Shown: piece after piece, positions 10,374 to 17,468 of the stretch
How the letters are laid out: every line of letters begins with the position of its first letter
How positions within the stretch are numbered: the stretch's first letter is position 1
Source: Rhodospirillaceae bacterium
GTDB lineage: Bacteria; Pseudomonadota; Alphaproteobacteria; Rhodospirillales; Rhodospirillaceae
Reading direction: 5' to 3'
DNA length: 45,658 nucleotides
Assembly (NCBI GenBank): GCA_018666155.1
Contig: JABJAH010000014.1
Location: 1 to 45,658, forward strand
The notes under the pieces: model-generated
The model's database searches: none
What the model saw: only the letters and a program-made list of their open reading frames with translations
What the model was told of the DNA's origin: nothing
Position numbers and translations under genes: made by a program

Positions 10374-10443
10374 GTGCAGGGGCTCGTTCGCGCGAACTCA
10401 CGTGCATGGGCTCGATGCACCATTCGAACCGTGCATGGGCTCG
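10374..10443 (+). repeat. Three spaced copies of GTGCAKGGGCTCG
   Basis: The 13-base word GTGCAGGGGCTCG occurs at 10374-10386 and GTGCATGGGCTCG at 10402-10414 and 10431-10443, at spacings of 28 and 29 bases. They lie in the 226-base gap between the convergent bicupin and CMD genes. The spacers share little apart from short CTCGTTC and CTCAC words. Function unknown. Confidence 0.7.
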
Positions 10444-10478
10444 TTCCTCACAAATTTGAAAAACTTTTTTTGGTTTGC

Positions 10479-11057
10479 CTATTCGGCGGCCTGCTGTCCG
10501 GGAATGAATGGGCAGTAATCCTCTTTTTCGACCAAATCGTACGCAAAGATGAATTTTGCCATGCCGCAGAGTACGGCCATGATTACGCCCATTTCCATCA
10601 TCTCACCGTCAGTGAAATGTTGAGAGCAGCGCTCATGCAGTTCCTTCGTTACTGTCCCCATAGGGTTCGTTAGCACCATGACGTCCGCCAGGGCGAGGGC
10701 GGCTTTTTCTTTCTCAGAGAAGGGTCCGTTCTCGTAGTCGTCCAGGCCATTAATCTGTTCTTCTGAGACACCCGCTTCACGTGCAGCGACTTTGTCTCCT
10801 CGGTTGCAATGTGCGCAGCCATGAATATTTGCGAGGCGCAGTCGAACCAATTCAATCACGCTGCGTTCAATTCGGCCGGAGTAGAAAACCTTCTTGTAGA
10901 AGTCGTCCATGTACCAGTCGTACATATGCGGCGCGTTGCCGAAGGTTTCGACAAATGTCGCATCCTTGTGTAGTGCCATCGACCCATCCCAGGATGTCTG
11001 CATATGCTCTGGGAGATCGTCTCTTGCTACGCGCTTGAAATGTGGTTCTGGTTTCAT
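10479..11057 (-). CDS. Carboxymuconolactone decarboxylase/AhpD-like protein
   Basis: A 192-residue, mostly helical protein of the CMD/AhpD-like superfamily. The key signature is HGCAHCNRGD, with the redox CxxC pair at Cys81 and Cys84. The region before it, SVIELVRLRLANI, is the usual helix leading into that motif. Members include gamma-carboxymuconolactone decarboxylases and peroxiredoxin-partner AhpD proteins. A CxxC without an obvious AhpD proton-relay context points to a peroxidase- or disulphide-type function, but this is not settled. It is transcribed divergently from the DUF2867-like gene that begins near 11120-11156. Confidence 0.85.
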   Translation of the reverse strand: MKPEPHFKRVARDDLPEHMQTSWDGSMALHKDATFVETFGNAPHMYDWYMDDFYKKVFYSGRIERSVIELVRLRLANIHGCAHCNRGDKVAAREAGVSEEQINGLDDYENGPFSEKEKAALALADVMVLTNPMGTVTKELHERCSQHFTDGEMMEMGVIMAVLCGMAKFIFAYDLVEKEDYCPFIPGQQAAE

Positions 11058-11155
11058 GAAGCCCTCCGTTTCCTTGATCTTGCCATAGTTGCCAGGATTG
11101 CCATAGTGGACATTGAAAAATGGCGAAAACCAACAGAAATACAGAGAGTTACACC

Positions 11156-11701
11156 ATGTCTGAGGCCCTCGACAGCTTGCTTCCCAAGTATCAGTTCACG
11201 GAACACCACACCACTGTGGTGCTTGGAACCCAAGCACACGTCTTTGCCGCAGTTGAGGCGATGGACCTGAGTGACTCTCAAATCGCACGAATTCTGATGC
11301 GGCTTTGGCGCATTCCAGCAAAGCTTATGATGAAAAATGTCTCAGATCGAAACATGTCGGTCGACGATTTCCTTCCCTTGGTTAAAACACCGCCCACGAA
11401 TCTAGTGCGCGGCTTGATCGGTGGAAGCAATACACCGGAGGACAAGGCATCTGTCGACGCTATAGCATTTCGAGCCTTTGATGAGCCCGGATGTATCAAG
11501 TTAGCGTGGGCGTTCTGGCTGACAGATCTTGGTGATGACCGTATACGAGTTGATACAGAGACTCGTGTGCTGTGCACAGATAAGAAAACCCTACGTGGGT
11601 TCTCAGTGTACTGGTTCATCATTCGTCCGTGGTCAGGATTGATTCGATTGCGCCTATTGGCCTCGATCAAACGACATGCGGAAACGGGCGCTAAAGCTTG
11701 A
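11156..11701 (+). CDS. DUF2867/SRPBCC-like hypothetical protein
   Basis: A protein of about 181 residues from the ATG at 11156, which has a GAGAG ribosome site 7 bases upstream; an ATG at 11120 in the same frame would add 12 residues. The C-terminal half carries a pattern typical of DUF2867-like lipid- or ligand-binding folds: RVDTETRVLCTD, then a YW pair, then PWSGLIRLRLLASIKRHAE. No enzymatic residues are evident. Its last 11 bases overlap the 3' end of the convergent MDR gene. The family call rests on remembered motif shape only. Confidence 0.65.
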   Translation: MSEALDSLLPKYQFTEHHTTVVLGTQAHVFAAVEAMDLSDSQIARILMRLWRIPAKLMMKNVSDRNMSVDDFLPLVKTPPTNLVRGLIGGSNTPEDKASVDAIAFRAFDEPGCIKLAWAFWLTDLGDDRIRVDTETRVLCTDKKTLRGFSVYWFIIRPWSGLIRLRLLASIKRHAETGAKA

Positions 11702-12692
11702 TCACGACCTTGCCAATGTGAGCAGCACTGTCGAGATATTCGTAAGCTTCAGGAGCATCTTCAAAAGAGAAGATCTTGTCGATCACAGGGTCGATTCCGT
11801 TGACCTCAATTGCGGCGACACACTCTTCAAGCATTGTTTTGCTGCCTGAGGTAATGCCCTTAAGCACTAAATTCTTGAGCAGAAGCCCGCCCATGTTGGG
11901 TTGACCCTGGCCACCAAGAGCGCCGATTAAGCCAATCCGCCCATTGGGTGCGCAAGCGGCCATTGATTTGCCGAGAGTGCTTGTGCCTACAGTTTCCACA
12001 ACAATATCGACGCCGCCCGTTTGCTCGAGAACTTCTTTCTCCCAGTCAGGATTGTCGCGGTAATTGACCGTAACGTCTGCACCTAACGCCTTCATACGCT
12101 CGAGCTTTTCGTCACTTGATGACGTGATAACAGCGCGCGCGCCATTCATCTTGGCGAACTGAAGGGCAAACACAGAAACTCCGCCCGTACCCAGCGTTAG
12201 TACGGTGTCGCCAGCTTTGACCTGGCCAAGAGCTTGGACACAGGCCCATACGGTTGCGCCGGTGATCGGAAGGGTTGAGCTTTCTTCTGGCGTGAAATTC
12301 ATTGGTGTTTTGACCAAGCAAGCCGCAGGAACGACGATCTGTTCTGCAAGTGTGCCATCTGCAGTGCTGCCAAGGTCATGCCCGAAATAGGACGGTTTAA
12401 AAGCGCCGTCGATCCAGCCCGTAAAGTGCGTCGCGCAGACATTGTCGCCCAAACTCACGTTGGTCACGCCTTCGCCGATTGCTATGACTTCGCCGGCCCC
12501 ATCGCCAAGGGGAATGCGGGTTTCCGGTTTAGGTCCACCATATCCCCCTCGCATCACCATTAGGTCACGATGATTCAACGCGCAGGCTTTAATCGCTACC
12601 ACGGCCTGACCATGCCCAGCGATTGGAGGGTCCCGCTCCACCATTCGCAATGAACCTAGACCCTTTTGATCACCAACTTCCCACGCTTTCAT
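11691..12692 (-). CDS. Zinc-independent-type MDR alcohol dehydrogenase / quinone oxidoreductase (copy 1)
   Basis: A 333-residue medium-chain dehydrogenase/reductase. The N-terminal GroES-like domain includes the ALNHRDLMVMRGGYG segment and GDGAGEVIAIGEGV. The Rossmann domain has LTLGTGGVSVFALQFAK, followed by SSSDEKLERMKALGADVTVN. The structural-zinc cysteine cluster of classical alcohol dehydrogenases is absent, which fits the NAD(P)H-quinone or enoyl reductase branches. It is a clear paralogue of the next gene (12725-13741) in the same orientation, 32 bases away. The substrate is unknown. Confidence 0.88.
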   Translation of the reverse strand: MKAWEVGDQKGLGSLRMVERDPPIAGHGQAVVAIKACALNHRDLMVMRGGYGGPKPETRIPLGDGAGEVIAIGEGVTNVSLGDNVCATHFTGWIDGAFKPSYFGHDLGSTADGTLAEQIVVPAACLVKTPMNFTPEESSTLPITGATVWACVQALGQVKAGDTVLTLGTGGVSVFALQFAKMNGARAVITSSSDEKLERMKALGADVTVNYRDNPDWEKEVLEQTGGVDIVVETVGTSTLGKSMAACAPNGRIGLIGALGGQGQPNMGGLLLKNLVLKGITSGSKTMLEECVAAIEVNGIDPVIDKIFSFEDAPEAYEYLDSAAHIGKVVIKL

Positions 12693-12724
12693 TGTTATCC
12701 CCTCAAATCCGCATCCGACCGGTG

Positions 12725-13741
12725 TTAGTTGTGACTGATTACGATTTTACCTAAGTGTGCCTGGCTTTCCATATGTCGGAAAGCATTCGCAGCATCGTCA
12801 AAGGAAAATTCTTTGTCTATGACAGGTTTGAGGCTTTCGGCGGCAAACGTATCGGCTAAATCTTGAAGCATTTTCTTGCTACCCACTGTAATACCTCGAA
12901 GATTGAGGTTCTTGCCGACCAAGGGCCCGGTGTTGAGAGGCCCGCTGGCGTCTCCGGCAAGGCCACCGATCATGCCAATGGTGCCGTTAAAGGCTGCTGC
13001 TTCGAAGGAATCCTGAAGGCTTCCCGGACCGCCGGTCTCGACGACGACATTTGCGCCCGTGCCGCCTGTGACTTCAAGCACGGCCTTGGCCCAGCTGTCG
13101 GCTTTCTTATAGTTAATGCCGTGATCGGCCCCGAGGGCTTTGGCTGTCGCCAGCTTGTCATCGCTGGATGAGGTAATGACGGCGGTTAAGCCTTTAGCCT
13201 TGGCAATTTGAACCCCAAAGATTGAGACACCACCGGTGCCAAGCAGTAGTACCGTATCGCCTTTTTGAGCGCGCCCTGCTTCGACGATGCAGTTCCAGGC
13301 AGTTACCCCGGCGCAGGGCAGGCAGGCCCCTTCAGCGTAGGAAAATGAATCCGGGAGTTTGACTAAGGCGTCCGCGGAGAACGCGCCGTATTCGGCCAAT
13401 GTTCCTTCAGCGCCACCGCCTAAGTCTGATCCGAAATACTGCGGTCCGAAAGGTCCATCCATCCAAGCCGAAAAGAAGCTGACGCAGACCCGGTCGCCTA
13501 CCGTCACCGACGTGACACCATCTCCGACTGCGATGACTTCGCCGGCGCCGTCGCTGACCGGGATAAGGTTTTCGTTGCCCCCCTGGCCGTAGGTGCCGTT
13601 GAGGACCATGTAGTCCCGGTAATTGAGAGAGTTGGCGTGAAACTTAACGACAGCTTGCCCAGACCCTGCTGTGGGCTCGTCCCGTTCAGCCGCCCTGAGG
13701 GAGTCGATGCCTTTTTGTGTTCCGACTTCATAGACTTTCAT
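12725..13741 (-). CDS. MDR alcohol dehydrogenase / quinone oxidoreductase (copy 2)
   Basis: A 338-residue MDR enzyme starting with MKVYEVGTQKG. The start at 13741 was chosen because it matches the paralogue's N-terminus and has a GGAG ribosome site just upstream; a longer open frame to 13867 has no such support. It shares NSLNYRDYMVLNGTYG, SDGAGEVIAVGDG and LLGTGGVSIFGVQIAK with the downstream paralogue almost position by position. The pair therefore arose by tandem duplication and is probably co-transcribed. Zinc-cluster cysteines are again absent. It is divergent from the tannase-family gene. Confidence 0.88.
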   Translation of the reverse strand: MKVYEVGTQKGIDSLRAAERDEPTAGSGQAVVKFHANSLNYRDYMVLNGTYGQGGNENLIPVSDGAGEVIAVGDGVTSVTVGDRVCVSFFSAWMDGPFGPQYFGSDLGGGAEGTLAEYGAFSADALVKLPDSFSYAEGACLPCAGVTAWNCIVEAGRAQKGDTVLLLGTGGVSIFGVQIAKAKGLTAVITSSSDDKLATAKALGADHGINYKKADSWAKAVLEVTGGTGANVVVETGGPGSLQDSFEAAAFNGTIGMIGGLAGDASGPLNTGPLVGKNLNLRGITVGSKKMLQDLADTFAAESLKPVIDKEFSFDDAANAFRHMESQAHLGKIVISHN

Positions 13742-13920
13742 CGCGCGTCTCCGTTTTTGTTCTGATTTGGGGTGAGGGGCCACTGACCTATCGTTAAGCC
13801 ACCTTAGGCCGTCGCCAGGGTTGGGGAAACGCCCGTTTGTGGGGTTGGTCGATGGCCGGACTCCCATGCCTCCGGTCGGCGGCGTATGATCATGGCCCTA
13901 AGTCATCTGGGGGCAGGGAT

Positions 13921-15498
13921 ATGGTCTATCAAGGAATACGGTTTGTCGGCGCTGCGGCTCTTTGCATCGCTGTTTCGATGTTGCTCCAGCCGACCGCGAG
14001 TGCGGCCCCGTTGGCCTGCCAAAGCCTAGCGTTCGCTGACTTTTCCCGCGTACCGGATGCTCCTGCCCAAGTCACCTCCGCTGCTGAGATCCGCGCCGAC
14101 GGACAGCTTCCAGCCTATTGCAAAGTCGAAGGGTATATCGCGCCTTCGGTCGGGTTTGAGTTTCGCATTCCTCAGCAGATCTGGAATGGCAAGTTACTGA
14201 TGCAAGGGTGTGGCGGTTTCTGTGGCACCACAGCGATGATCGCTCAGTGCGACGATGCGGTGGCGCGCGGCTATGCCTGTGTATCGACTGATCTTGGTCA
14301 CAAGAGCACGCCGATCGACGGAAAATGGGCCTACAACAACCCGCAAGGCGAGATCGACTTCTACTATCGCGCCACCCATGCAACGGCCCAAGCCGCTAAG
14401 GCTATCCTGACAACGGCGATGGGGCGGGATATCGAACGCTCCTATTTCCGCGGCTGTTCTACGGGTGGGCGACAGGGCCTCATTTCCGCCCAGCGTTTTC
14501 CGGCTGATTTTGATGGTGTCATTGCGGCAGCTCCGGCCGGGGTTAGTCCTGGTGGCGGGCTGCACTTAATATGGAGTGCCCTGGCCAACCTCGATGACAA
14601 CGGCGATCAAATACTGGCTGCGTCCAAGATTCCGGCCCTACATGCTGCTGTCCTTGGTGCATGTGACAGCATAGACGGCCTTGAAGACGGCCTCATCGAT
14701 GACCCACGCGTGTGCGCCTTTGATCCCATGACTCTGCAGTGCCGCGGTCGCGATAAAGACGACTGTTTAACCAAGGCAGAAGTGGCGGTCGTGTCTAAGG
14801 TCTATCAGGGCGCTATTGATTCATCTGGTACGCCACTCTATCGCGCTGTCCCGATGCCGGGTTCAGAGCCGAATTGGGTTCCGGCGTATATTGGCGTTAA
14901 CGCGCAGCCGTCGATCTACTATCTGTTTGGTGGAGACTTCTTTCGCTACGTCGCATTTGCTGAAGATCCGGGCCCCAGCTGGATGCCTGAAGATTTTGAT
15001 TTTGATCGTGATCCGTCTCGTATGGGGTACAACCGTCACCTCAACAATGCAGCGAGTCCCGATTTGCGTGCGTTCGTTGCCCGCGGAGGGAAGGTTATTT
15101 CTTATCAGGGCTGGAGTGATCAATCCGTCCCACCGCTTGGTGTGATCGACTACCTAAGCGACGTTGAAAATTTCATGGGCGGAAAAGAGTCTGCATCTGA
15201 ATTCTACCGGTTATTTATGCTTCCCGGAGTCGCCCATTGCGTCGGAGGAGAAGGGCCAAGCCGTGTTGATGCTCTGACCGCTCTGGAAGACTGGGTAGAA
15301 AACGATGAGGCACCAGAACAGTTGATTGCATACAAGCTGAAGAACGACCCCGGTAACTTCGCGGCAGCACATCTTCCCCCGGCGGATGAGGACGTTGAGA
15401 TGTCCAGACCGCTTTATCCCTACCCTGATGTTGCGCGCTATCGGGACGGCGATCCCAACCGCTGGCAGAGCTTCCGTAGGGCATCGCCTGAGCAATAG
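13921..15498 (+). CDS. Tannase/feruloyl esterase family hydrolase, secreted
   Basis: A 525-residue secreted alpha/beta hydrolase. The start at 13921 has a GGGGGCAGGG stretch just upstream and gives a clean signal peptide (about residues 1-30, ending near SAAP). The family hallmark GCSTGG places the nucleophile at Ser180; Asp400 in WSDQSVPP and His439 in PGVAHCVGG complete the triad. The cysteines next to the Ser and His are the pair known to form a disulphide in this family. Members hydrolyse phenolic esters such as gallate or ferulate esters. It is divergent from the MDR pair, so a shared aromatic-ester role is possible but inferred. Confidence 0.92.
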   Translation: MVYQGIRFVGAAALCIAVSMLLQPTASAAPLACQSLAFADFSRVPDAPAQVTSAAEIRADGQLPAYCKVEGYIAPSVGFEFRIPQQIWNGKLLMQGCGGFCGTTAMIAQCDDAVARGYACVSTDLGHKSTPIDGKWAYNNPQGEIDFYYRATHATAQAAKAILTTAMGRDIERSYFRGCSTGGRQGLISAQRFPADFDGVIAAAPAGVSPGGGLHLIWSALANLDDNGDQILAASKIPALHAAVLGACDSIDGLEDGLIDDPRVCAFDPMTLQCRGRDKDDCLTKAEVAVVSKVYQGAIDSSGTPLYRAVPMPGSEPNWVPAYIGVNAQPSIYYLFGGDFFRYVAFAEDPGPSWMPEDFDFDRDPSRMGYNRHLNNAASPDLRAFVARGGKVISYQGWSDQSVPPLGVIDYLSDVENFMGGKESASEFYRLFMLPGVAHCVGGEGPSRVDALTALEDWVENDEAPEQLIAYKLKNDPGNFAAAHLPPADEDVEMSRPLYPYPDVARYRDGDPNRWQSFRRASPEQ

Positions 15499-15561
15499 AA
15501 AAACTTGCCTTTTTTTCGCCTCTATCCTGCAACCATTACGACAGAGTGGCGTTGGTAGGGT

Positions 15562-15780
15562 ATGCAGATTTACAGCAACCAAGATCAGAACAACCCCTTC
15601 CTGTACGCAGGCCTCGTCTTGCTTGCTGTTGCGGTGATCGTTGGTTTGCTCGCTGAAGACCCCCAGGCTTCGACTTCAACCGTCGCGGTACTTGAACGCA
15701 GCGTCGAGCTGCTTCTCGGGGCCGGGCTGAGCGGTCTATTCCTTGGTCCGGTTTGGCGAATGTTGAATAAAAGGTCTTAA
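15562..15780 (+). CDS. Small membrane protein, function unknown
   Basis: A 72-residue protein with one clear hydrophobic segment (about residues 14-30) and a second weaker one (about 50-64). It ends in a basic tail, RMLNKRS. The start ATG is preceded by GGTAGGG. It lies 63 bases after the esterase gene in the same direction and is followed by a weak terminator-like hairpin. I do not recognise a family. Confidence 0.6.
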   Translation: MQIYSNQDQNNPFLYAGLVLLAVAVIVGLLAEDPQASTSTVAVLERSVELLLGAGLSGLFLGPVWRMLNKRS

Positions 15781-16124
15781 GTTCACTGGCTTTAAGCCTC
15801 AGTTTTTATGAAATTTTTATGCGTAGTTTCGGGTCAGTTCATTAGACCGGTGCAGCAGTACGCTACCCCATAATTCCCAATAAATTCAGTATATTACGTG
15901 TGAATCAACGCACCGTTAGTGAGCGCTATCAGGCCTCCGTGCCTTATTCATGCCACAGGGTTCCTTACGCGATTTTTATGGGATTCGACACCGATCCACA
16001 TAGCTCTTTTACGGCTTCATGACGGAGTCTCAACCTCGGAAAAAGGCACGGGGCTCAAGTCTGCCCTTCGGATCGTTCCCGGCTCACCCGGACCCCGTGT
16101 CACTAACCCGAAACGGAGGCTACT
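15781..16124. other. 344-base non-coding stretch before sigma factor gene
   Basis: No convincing gene. An open frame at 15919-16128 has no ribosome site and atypical composition. The stretch begins with a terminator-like hairpin and ends with an AACGGAGG ribosome site for the sigma factor gene. I could not identify an EcfG-type GGAAC-CGTT promoter by eye; the promoter of the sigma factor must lie here if it is transcribed alone. Confidence 0.6.
15785..15808 (+). terminator. Possible weak terminator after small membrane gene
   Basis: ACTGGCTT-TAAGCCTCAGT forms a short interrupted stem (GGCT/AGCC plus ACT/AGT with a two-base bulge) followed by five T residues. It lies directly after the 15562 gene. 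The stem is short, so termination strength is doubtful. Confidence 0.4.
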
Positions 16125-16628
16125 ATGACAGTATTCCAATCAGAGCTTGAGACACTGCTGCCAGACCTTACCCGGTTTGCACGTTCCCTAACTCGCTCGG
16201 AAGATGACGCATACGACCTCGTTCAAGATTGTGTCGAGCGGGCACTGCTCAAAAAGGAATACTACCAAGATGGTACGAATCTGAAATCGTGGCTGTTCAC
16301 GATGATGCGCAACATATTTATTAGCGAGAAGCGTCGGGAGGCGGTCGCCCGCAGGTACGTTAAACATATCGATAACAGCGGTGATCGCGTACAGCGGCCT
16401 TCCCAGATGCACCATATCTTTTTGAAAGAAACGATGTCGGCGATTGATGAATTATCAACTGCTGAACGTGATGCTGTTGTCATGCTTGGTGTTGAAGAAA
16501 CGTCTCACCGCGATGCTTCTAAATTTGCCAGCCTTCCAGTCGGCACGGTTAAGTCTCGCCTCTCTCGGGGGCGCGCCAATTTGCGTACAGCGCTTGGTTT
16601 AGATGCTGCTGGGTTGGTCGCTGCTTAA
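16125..16628 (+). CDS. ECF sigma factor, EcfG-like
   Basis: A 167-residue ECF-type sigma-70 factor. Region 2 contains YDLVQDCVERAL and the promoter-melting segment GTNLKSWLFTMMRN. Region 4 ends in the helix-turn-helix VGTVKSRLSRGRANL. The pattern resembles EcfG/ECF15 general-stress sigma factors of alphaproteobacteria, but no NepR or PhyR gene is adjacent, as would be expected for a canonical general-stress locus. No anti-sigma gene is seen. A strong GGAGG ribosome site precedes the ATG. A strong hairpin terminator follows and separates it from the convergent kdpE-like gene. Confidence 0.88.
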   Translation: MTVFQSELETLLPDLTRFARSLTRSEDDAYDLVQDCVERALLKKEYYQDGTNLKSWLFTMMRNIFISEKRREAVARRYVKHIDNSGDRVQRPSQMHHIFLKETMSAIDELSTAERDAVVMLGVEETSHRDASKFASLPVGTVKSRLSRGRANLRTALGLDAAGLVAA

Positions 16629-16702
16629 GAACCGCTTTTATTTTCTCGACACCCACTGGCTCTGCGTCTCCCATCCCCCCCAACAGCAACCAGTGGAACC
16701 TT

Positions 16703-16741
16703 CTCCCCGCAGGGCTAGTCCTTGCGGGGAGTTTTCTTTTT
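16703..16741 (+). terminator. Rho-independent terminator
   Basis: CTCCCCGCA (16703-16711) pairs perfectly with TGCGGGGAG (16723-16731) around an 11-base loop and is followed by a T-rich tract (TTTTCTTTTTT). It ends the sigma factor transcript and lies just before the 3' end of the convergent response regulator gene. Confidence 0.88.
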
Positions 16742-16745
16742 TAGA

Positions 16746-17465
16746 TTAGGCGATGTCCGTCTGAAACCTATAGCCAACTCCTGGTTCTGTTAGGAACAGT
16801 TTTGGCTCCGCGGCATTTTCCTCAAGCTTTTGTCTCACGTGACCAATGTAAACGCGTAAGTATTGTGTCTCTTCAACGTAGCCCGGTCCCCATACTTCAG
16901 TGAGTATCTGTTGATGGGATACGACCTTGTCAGGATGCGAAACGAGGATACGCATTAGGTCGTATTCCTTGCGTGACAGGCGGACTGGGCTTCCATTAAC
17001 CGTTACGAGGCGCTTGCTAAGGTCGATTTCGACGTTACCGGCCTTGATTACTGGATCTCCACTTTGATCCGAGTTTCCAGAGTGGCGGAGAATGGCACGC
17101 ATTCTAGCCATCAATTCGGCCATGCCGAAGGGCTTGGTGACAAAGTCATTGGCGCCGCGATCAAGCGCGTCGACCTTGTCGCTTTCATCGGACCGTATCG
17201 ACAAGACAACAATTGGAACCTGTGACCACTCTCGAATCTGAGAGATGACATCTAGTCCGTCGACGTCTGGCAATCCCAGATCGAGTACGACCAGATCCGG
17301 AAGCTCGACAGTGCAGCTTTTGACGGCGCTCTTGCCGTCCTCTGCTTCAACCACTTGATAGTCGTGGGCGGATAAGCTGGCGCGAAGGAAGCGGCGAATC
17401 TGAGGTTCGTCGTCGACAATCAGTATCTTGGCGCCAGGCCCGTTATGATCTTTTGTTGCAGTCAT
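16746..17465 (-). CDS. kdpE: KdpE-like response regulator
   Basis: A 239-residue OmpR/KdpE-type regulator. In the receiver domain the acidic pocket is Asp18/Asp19, the phospho-acceptor is Asp62 (VVLDLGLPDVDG) and the conserved Lys is at 111. A winged-helix DNA-binding domain fills the C-terminal half and contains the YDLMRILVSHPDKVVSH and YIGHVRQKLE segments. It starts 3 bases downstream of the kinase stop, so the two are co-transcribed. The KdpE name rests on overall resemblance and on the partner kinase. No kdpFABC potassium-pump genes are in the window, so the actual target genes are unknown. Confidence 0.88.
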   Translation of the reverse strand: MTATKDHNGPGAKILIVDDEPQIRRFLRASLSAHDYQVVEAEDGKSAVKSCTVELPDLVVLDLGLPDVDGLDVISQIREWSQVPIVVLSIRSDESDKVDALDRGANDFVTKPFGMAELMARMRAILRHSGNSDQSGDPVIKAGNVEIDLSKRLVTVNGSPVRLSRKEYDLMRILVSHPDKVVSHQQILTEVWGPGYVEETQYLRVYIGHVRQKLEENAAEPKLFLTEPGVGYRFQTDIA

Positions 17466-17468
17466 TAT

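Noticed and set aside
10374..10443. CRISPR-like array
   Set aside because: Only three 13-base copies with 15-16 base spacers and no cas genes; too short and too few for a CRISPR.
10374..10673. 99-codon plus-strand frame starting in the 13-bp repeats
   Set aside because: It runs antisense into the CMD-like gene and lacks a ribosome site.
13742..13867. Longer N-terminus for the second MDR gene
   Set aside because: The extra 42 residues do not match the paralogue, and the ATG at 13741 has a good GGAG site.
15919..16128. 69-codon plus-strand frame before the sigma factor
   Set aside because: No ribosome site, no family resemblance, atypical composition and overlap with the sigma factor start.
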